NCBI GenBank assembly: GCA_018240025.1
Contig: JAFEGM010000016.1
Coordinates: 1-64,000, forward strand
DNA from: Verrucomicrobiota bacterium
GTDB lineage: Bacteria > Verrucomicrobiota > Verrucomicrobiia > Chthoniobacterales > SZAS-18
DNA: 64,000 nucleotides
Direction: 5' to 3'
The notes beneath the pieces were generated by a model. It was given only the letters and a program-made list of their open reading frames with translations, ran no database searches and was not told the origin of the DNA. The position numbers were made by a program, and so were the translations under genes. Below, piece after piece: positions 60,191-64,000 of the stretch; positions within the stretch are counted from its first letter, which is position 1; each line of letters begins with the position of its first letter.

Positions 60191-60900
60191 GGCACTTCGG
60201 CGAGGTAGAGCGTGACGACGCCTAAGGTCAACGTTTGCGCCGTCGCCTGGCGGAATCCGGCCTCCTCGAGCAGACGGCACATGGCGTTCCCGCTGGGGAA
60301 CTTCTCGATCGATTCCGCGAGATACTCGTAGGAAGCCCGCGAGCCCGTCGCGAGCGCGGCGAGTTTCGGGAGAACCCAGTGCAAATACAGGCGGTAGGGA
60401 GCGCGCAGCCAGCCGCCCGGAAGGGAGAAATCGAGCACGGCGAGGTGTCCGCCCGGGCGCAGCACGCGCCGCATCTCGGCCAGTGCGGTCGGCCAGGACG
60501 ACATGTTGCGGAGCCCGAAGGCGACCGTGAGCGCATCGAACGAGCTGTCCCGAAAAGGCAGGCGGGTGCCGTCGGCGAGCACCAGGCGGGGCAGTTGGCG
60601 AACGTCCCGCGCTTGGCGCAACATGGGCAGCGAAAAGTCCGCGCTCACGATCTCGGTCTCCGGTAGGGCGCGCCCGAGTTGCTCGGCCAGCACTCCGCTG
60701 CCGGTCGCGAGGTCGAGCAGCCGCGCGGGTTGCCACGCCACCACGGCGCGGGTGAGCGCGCGGCGCCAGCGGGCGTCGATCCCTCCGGAGATGAGGGAGT
60801 TGGCGCGGTCGTACCGCTGCGCGATCTCGGCAAAGACGCCCCGCACGAACGCCGGATCCTGCTGACGAAGTTGCGGGGCGGAGGGAGGCTCGACGGGCAT
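60187..60900 (-). CDS. ubiE: demethylmenaquinone/ubiquinone methyltransferase UbiE
   Basis: A 237-residue methyltransferase with the family blocks FAEIAQRYDRANSLISGGIDARWRR, LLDLATGSGVLAEQL, VAFGLRNMSSWPTALAEMRRVLRPGGHLAVLDFS and ESIEKFPSGNAMCRLLEEAGF. It methylates the quinone precursor. With UbiD also here and menaquinone expected for this lineage, the product is probably menaquinone (MenG). It shares its transcript with the CAP-domain gene. Confidence 0.94.
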   Translation of the reverse strand: MPVEPPSAPQLRQQDPAFVRGVFAEIAQRYDRANSLISGGIDARWRRALTRAVVAWQPARLLDLATGSGVLAEQLGRALPETEIVSADFSLPMLRQARDVRQLPRLVLADGTRLPFRDSSFDALTVAFGLRNMSSWPTALAEMRRVLRPGGHLAVLDFSLPGGWLRAPYRLYLHWVLPKLAALATGSRASYEYLAESIEKFPSGNAMCRLLEEAGFRQATAQTLTLGVVTLYLAEVP

Positions 60901-60994
60901 GTGCCAATCAGGACCGCCTTGCGCGCGGTGTCACGTCCGCCGGCGTGTGCACAGGAAAACAGGCATTTTTCGCGCGCCGGATGCAGTTACGAAA

Positions 60995-61023
60995 TTGACA
61001 CTCCGTGGCTTTGGTGTCCTAAG
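60995..61023 (+). promoter_or_regulatory. promoter-like -35 element upstream of the exbB operon
   Basis: TTGACA at 60995-61000 is followed, after 17 bases, by CCTAAG, which is only a weak -10 match. It lies 150 bases before exbB. No stronger candidate was seen in the 268-base gap. Confidence 0.3.
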
Positions 61024-61168
61024 AGCGCCGCAACAACAAAATGCTGGCGCGGCCCTGAATCGCGCTGATAGAAACTTCCAAGCGGTTGCTCCTCACGTCT
61101 CGTCGCTTCCCCCTTGCGGCTGGCGTGACGGCGGCCCCACCTTCAGACAACCTCTAGCCTTCACCGAT

Positions 61169-61843
61169 ATGCTGCTGCTGCTCGCCATGACGACCGCGAA
61201 ACACCCGAATCCGGTCATCGATTTCTTCATCAAAGGCGGCCCGATCATGTATCCGATCCTTGTCGTCACGCTCGTGGGCGTGATGGTGGTCATCGAGCGC
61301 ATGATTTGGTGGCTGCGCGAGAAGAGCAAGCGGGAGCCGGAGAAGATCGAAAAGGTCTTCGCTTCCATCGAGACCGGCGACCTCAAGCAGGCCTCGCAGC
61401 TGGCCCGCAGCTCGCAGGACCCGGTGCTGCGCATGATCTGGCACGGCCTCAACCACTACCACGCGTCGATGGAGGGCGCGCTCGCCGTCGCCTCGGGCAT
61501 CGAAGTGCAGCGTGCTTCGCGCTTCCTGCCGGTCATGGATACGATCATCACGCTCGGCCCGCTGCTCGGTCTGCTCGGCACGGTGACGGGCATCATGGGC
61601 GCCTTCAACGCGGTGTCCGACAAGGGTCTCGACCCGAGCGCAGTGTCGGCGGGTATCGGTGAGGCGCTCATCGCGACCGCTGTGGGTCTCGGCATCGCCA
61701 TGCTCGTGCTGATTCCCTACAACTTCCTCCAGTCCCGCGTCGAGAAGCTGAAGTTTGAACTCGACACCGCCGCGACCAACATCGCGGTCATGACCGAGGC
61801 CCTCGGTCGCGACAAGGTGGATGCCGCCGTTCGCGGAGCCTAA
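61169..61843 (+). CDS. exbB: ExbB/TolQ/MotA-type proton channel protein
   Basis: A 224-residue protein with three membrane helices: GGPIMYPILVVTLVGVMVVIERMIWWL at the start, then TIITLGPLLGLLGTVTGIMGAF and GIGEALIATAVGLGIAMLVLIPYNFL, the ExbB signature. It uses the proton gradient to energise the TonB protein of the same operon. The ATG 61169 gives an uncleaved start; a second ATG at 61187 is possible. Next gene exbD starts 46 bases later. Confidence 0.92.
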   Translation: MLLLLAMTTAKHPNPVIDFFIKGGPIMYPILVVTLVGVMVVIERMIWWLREKSKREPEKIEKVFASIETGDLKQASQLARSSQDPVLRMIWHGLNHYHASMEGALAVASGIEVQRASRFLPVMDTIITLGPLLGLLGTVTGIMGAFNAVSDKGLDPSAVSAGIGEALIATAVGLGIAMLVLIPYNFLQSRVEKLKFELDTAATNIAVMTEALGRDKVDAAVRGA

Positions 61844-61889
61844 GGACTCTCCGACTCCCACGTCATCCTTGTAAGAAAGGATTCAAACT

Positions 61890-62357
61890 ATGGCTGGAGG
61901 CGGAGGCGGCGGAAAAGGTCCCGGCGGGATGAAAAAAGCCCGTATCGAGATCATTCCCCTCATCGACATCATGTTCTTCCTGCTGGCGAGCTTCATGCTC
62001 GTGAGCTTGAGCATGCTGAAGCTTGAGGGACTCAAGGGCGTTCAACTCCCCGGCGCCAAAACGGCGCAGGACGAGAAGAAGCCGGATTTTCACACGGTCA
62101 GCGTGACCGAGAAAGGCGATGTCGGCATCGATAAGGATGTCGTGCGCATGGAGGACCTCCTCCCGAAGCTCAGTGTGCTGGTGGACGCCGACAAGCGCGC
62201 CGGCAAGGAGCCGCGCGTCTTCCTCAGCGCCGACCGGGCTGCCACCCACGGTTTGGTGGCCGACGTGCTGGATAAAGTGCGCTCTGCGGGCATCACCCGC
62301 ATTTCGTTCGCCATCCAGGCCGGCGCCGCCACTGGAGGCACCCAACCGAAGAAATAA
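61890..62357 (+). CDS. exbD: ExbD-type protein, first copy
   Basis: A 155-residue protein. After a Gly-rich start comes the ExbD signature ARIEIIPLIDIMFFLLASFMLV, where Asp in PLIDIMFFLL is the proton site. The periplasmic part has a peptidoglycan-like fold (HTVSVTEKGDVGIDKDVVRMEDLLPKL). A ribosome-binding AGAAAGGA precedes it. The stop overlaps the next ATG by one base (TAATG). Confidence 0.9.
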   Translation: MAGGGGGGKGPGGMKKARIEIIPLIDIMFFLLASFMLVSLSMLKLEGLKGVQLPGAKTAQDEKKPDFHTVSVTEKGDVGIDKDVVRMEDLLPKLSVLVDADKRAGKEPRVFLSADRAATHGLVADVLDKVRSAGITRISFAIQAGAATGGTQPKK

Positions 62358-62908
62358 TGAAGAAGATTCGCATCGTCAAACCGCCCGTCTCGGGCAAGAA
62401 GGCGCGGATCGAGATCATTCCGCTCATCGATATCATGTTCTTTCTGCTCGCGAGCTTCATGCTCGTGAGCCTGAGCATGATTCGACTGCAGGGCATGCAG
62501 ATGACCCTGCCGTCGCGGAATACCCCGCCGCCCCCGCCGAGCGCGGAGCGGCCGGAGATCATCACGGTCCAGATTCTTTCCGACGGGCAACTGGTGTACG
62601 TGAGTGGCCAAAACAAGGCCGTCATGACCCAGGAGCAGATCCTCGGTGAGCTCACCAAGCGCTTCGAGCAGGACAAGAAGGAAAAGAAAGATACCCGCGT
62701 CTTCATCAACGCCGACAAGCTGGCTCAGCACGGCATGGTGATCGAAATGCTCGACAAGGTGAAGGGCACGGGCATCACGAAAGTCACCTTTTCCTTGAAG
62801 CCGCAAACGCTGACGGCCCCCGCGCCGGGAGCAGCTCCGGCGCCAGGTGCCCCGGCGCCCGCGCCCGCACCGGCTTCCCCGCCGCCGACCACCACCCCCA
62901 ACCAATAA
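62357..62908 (+). CDS. exbD: ExbD-type protein, second copy
   Basis: A 183-residue paralogue of the first ExbD; the membrane segment is nearly identical (ARIEIIPLIDIMFFLLASFM), and the periplasmic part is similar (TVQILSDGQLVYVSG). The end carries an Ala/Pro-rich tail of about 30 residues. Two ExbD copies beside one ExbB suggest a heteromeric ExbD in this complex. The start is coupled to the previous stop. Confidence 0.9.
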   Translation: MKKIRIVKPPVSGKKARIEIIPLIDIMFFLLASFMLVSLSMIRLQGMQMTLPSRNTPPPPPSAERPEIITVQILSDGQLVYVSGQNKAVMTQEQILGELTKRFEQDKKEKKDTRVFINADKLAQHGMVIEMLDKVKGTGITKVTFSLKPQTLTAPAPGAAPAPGAPAPAPAPASPPPTTTPNQ

Positions 62909-62920
62909 CTTCTAGCGACC

Positions 62921-63607
62921 ATGAAAGCATATCTCATGCGCCAGAACCCTTGGTGGTACATGGTGCTCATGTTCATCCTCTCGGCCGCCTTCCACGCCAG
63001 CATTCCGGGACTCGCCCAGATCTGGCCGAACAAGGTGGTGGAGAGCGAGGAAGGGGAGGAGATTCGCGAATTGATCGCGGATTTCGACGCCCCGGAACTC
63101 GCTCCCGACCAGACGCCCGAGCCTACTCCGGAACCGACGCCGGAGGAGACTCCCGAACCGACTCCGGAGCCCACGCCTGACGTGACCCCGGAGTTCTCCG
63201 AGGAGACTCCTTCCGCCACGCCGACGCCCGCCGCGACTCCGAAGCCGAGTGCTCCGAAGCCGAAGCTGACCCCGGTGCCGCCGGGCACGAAGCGCGGACC
63301 GGTCCCCCAGACCGGCATCGTGGGTGGCAGTACCAATCCCAACGCGAAACCGCCGGACGGCACGAAGGGTGGCTCGTGGAGCACTCCGAAGCCAGGCTAT
63401 CCCTTCCAGGCGCGGAAGATGCGCATCACGGGAAGCGGAGTCTGCCGTGTGACGACGGACGCCAGCGGCCGGGTGATTTCGGCGACCATGTCGCCGGGCA
63501 TCCATCCGCTGATCGACTCGACGGTGGAGAGTTTTGCCCGCAGCAACTGGAAAGGGCCGCCGAGCACGACCAAGGGTGTGCCGGTCACCTACCAGCTGAG
63601 CGACTAA
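62921..63607 (+). CDS. tonB: TonB-like energy transducer
   Basis: A 228-residue protein. A membrane anchor is at about residues 9-30 (PWWYMVLMFILSAAFHASIP). A Pro/Thr/Glu-rich linker follows (about 50-100, PEPTPEPTPEETPEPTPE), then a Pro/Lys part, and a C-terminal TonB-like domain (PGYPFQARKMRITGSGVCRVTTDASGRV). It passes ExbB-ExbD energy to an outer-membrane receptor. A good terminator follows, so the operon ends here. Confidence 0.88.
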   Translation: MKAYLMRQNPWWYMVLMFILSAAFHASIPGLAQIWPNKVVESEEGEEIRELIADFDAPELAPDQTPEPTPEPTPEETPEPTPEPTPDVTPEFSEETPSATPTPAATPKPSAPKPKLTPVPPGTKRGPVPQTGIVGGSTNPNAKPPDGTKGGSWSTPKPGYPFQARKMRITGSGVCRVTTDASGRVISATMSPGIHPLIDSTVESFARSNWKGPPSTTKGVPVTYQLSD

Positions 63608-63638
63608 TCGGCTGGATTCCGTTCGAACTTCCTTCCGA

Positions 63639-63666
63639 AACGCCCGCGGCTTCCGCGGGCGTTTTC
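63639..63666 (+). terminator. rho-independent terminator of the exbB-tonB operon
   Basis: AACGCCCGCGG and CCGCGGGCGTT form a perfect 11-base-pair stem (63639-63649 and 63653-63663) around CTT, followed by TTTCGTT. Confidence 0.9.
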
Positions 63667-63738
63667 GTTGGGGGGGGGTAGAAGCGCGAGCGTGAACTCT
63701 CACTGCGTTCAGGGCGCAGAAGGTCCTCCAATGGTTTT

Positions 63739-63813
63739 CCGGTCTCCAGTGTCCGATCTCCAGCCTCCGGTCTCCAGTCTCCAGTCTCCGCTCGCCAGCC
63801 TCCCGTCTCCCGC
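63739..63813. repeat. TCTCCAG-type degenerate intergenic repeat
   Basis: From 63739 the sequence repeats the 7-base unit TCTCCAG and variants (GGTCTCCAG, GATCTCCAG, AGTCTCCAG, CGTCTCC) about nine times. It lies between the exbB-tonB operon and the membrane protein gene on the other strand, and resembles the short repeats seen after ppk1, pilT and efp. It is preceded by a run of nine G at 63670-63678. Confidence 0.8.
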
Positions 63814-63818
63814 GGAGG

Positions 63819-64000
63819 TCAGCCGCGCGGAGGGGTCTTGGTGTAAGCAACAAACATCAGGCTGGCGAAGACGAGATCGATGATGCCAGCCGCCAGCGGC
63901 AGCCACGCGGCTCGGCCCAGGCAGAAGAGGATGACGCCACTCAGGCCAAAGCCGACCTTCTCGAGCAGGCCAGGGATCATCATCGGCCGATAGCGGATCG
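63819..64000 (-). CDS. C-terminal part of a membrane protein (gene runs off the window)
   Basis: A 59-residue C-terminal fragment is open to the right edge on the minus strand, ending at TGA (63819-63821). It contains two hydrophobic stretches, IPGLLEKVGFGLSGVILFCLG and LAAGIIDLVFASLMFVAYT, separated by a short Arg-containing turn. The residues RPMMIPGLLEKVGFG resemble small uncharacterised membrane proteins. Family cannot be named from this part. Confidence 0.6.
   Translation of the reverse strand, partial: IRYRPMMIPGLLEKVGFGLSGVILFCLGRAAWLPLAAGIIDLVFASLMFVAYTKTPPRG

Overview
The window is GC-rich, gene-dense bacterial chromosome, and the gene set fits a Gram-negative member of the Verrucomicrobiota, most like the Opitutus group. 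The clues are a dispersed type II secretion/type IV pilus system with PilM/N/O/P-like parts, an ExbB-ExbD-ExbD-TonB operon, LPS genes (kdsB, rfaE2), delta-60 and DUF6600 proteins, menaquinone-type UbiD and UbiE, and an EF-P with a non-standard tip loop. There is no rRNA or phylogenetic marker that settles the taxon, so this placement is an inference.

Region 1 (1-4678) is the right end of an integrated element. It holds a tyrosine integrase, a small excisionase-like protein, a primase-like protein and an SF3-type helicase, all on the minus strand, ending in a set of iteron-like inverted repeats. Its right boundary is the 3' end of a tRNA gene. The left end lies outside the window.

Region 2 (4.7-16.1 kb) is core chromosome: polyphosphate kinase, UbiD with a GspF-like protein, tRNA-Ala(TGC), a TPR protein, tRNA-Ser(GCT), PilT and a retropepsin-like protease. 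Region 3 (16.2-20 kb) is an arsenic-response cluster: DUF6428 protein, SigZ, ArsN2, ArsC, aquaporin and a VOC protein, with no ArsR in sight. Region 4 (20-24.4 kb) carries a triple-LCCL secreted protein, a DUF6600 protein with a long Q/A/R repeat tail, RfaE2 and a DUF4870 protein.

Region 5 (24.5-43 kb) holds a secretin followed by a PfkB kinase, a PilP-like protein, EF-P, a prs-kdsB-pyrG run, a class D beta-lactamase, a delta-60 repeat protein, a LytS/LytR-type two-component pair, and a seven-gene minus-strand operon encoding pseudopilins and assembly proteins (GspH-I-J-K, a PilM/PilN fusion, PilO-like and a second PilP-like). Six of its seven junctions are overlaps or near-contacts, so it is probably one transcript.

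Region 6 (43-64 kb) holds a ClpX-like unfoldase with an apparently duplicated C-terminal domain, glutaminase, an M48 protease, a coiled-coil membrane protein, an enoyl-CoA hydratase coupled to a single-chain E1alpha-E1beta-E2 2-oxoacid dehydrogenase, two methyltransferases, an SCP2-R2lox fusion, FtsA, RecQ, a CAP-domain protein, UbiE, and an ExbB-ExbD-ExbD-TonB operon with a clear terminator. A partial membrane protein runs off the right edge.

The most notable objects are the SCP2-R2lox fusion with all metal ligands and cross-link residues in register, the 1073-residue 2-oxoacid dehydrogenase fusion, the SigZ/DUF6428 pair with Cys-rich tails, the ClpX variant, and the iteron-like repeats beside the element's replication genes.
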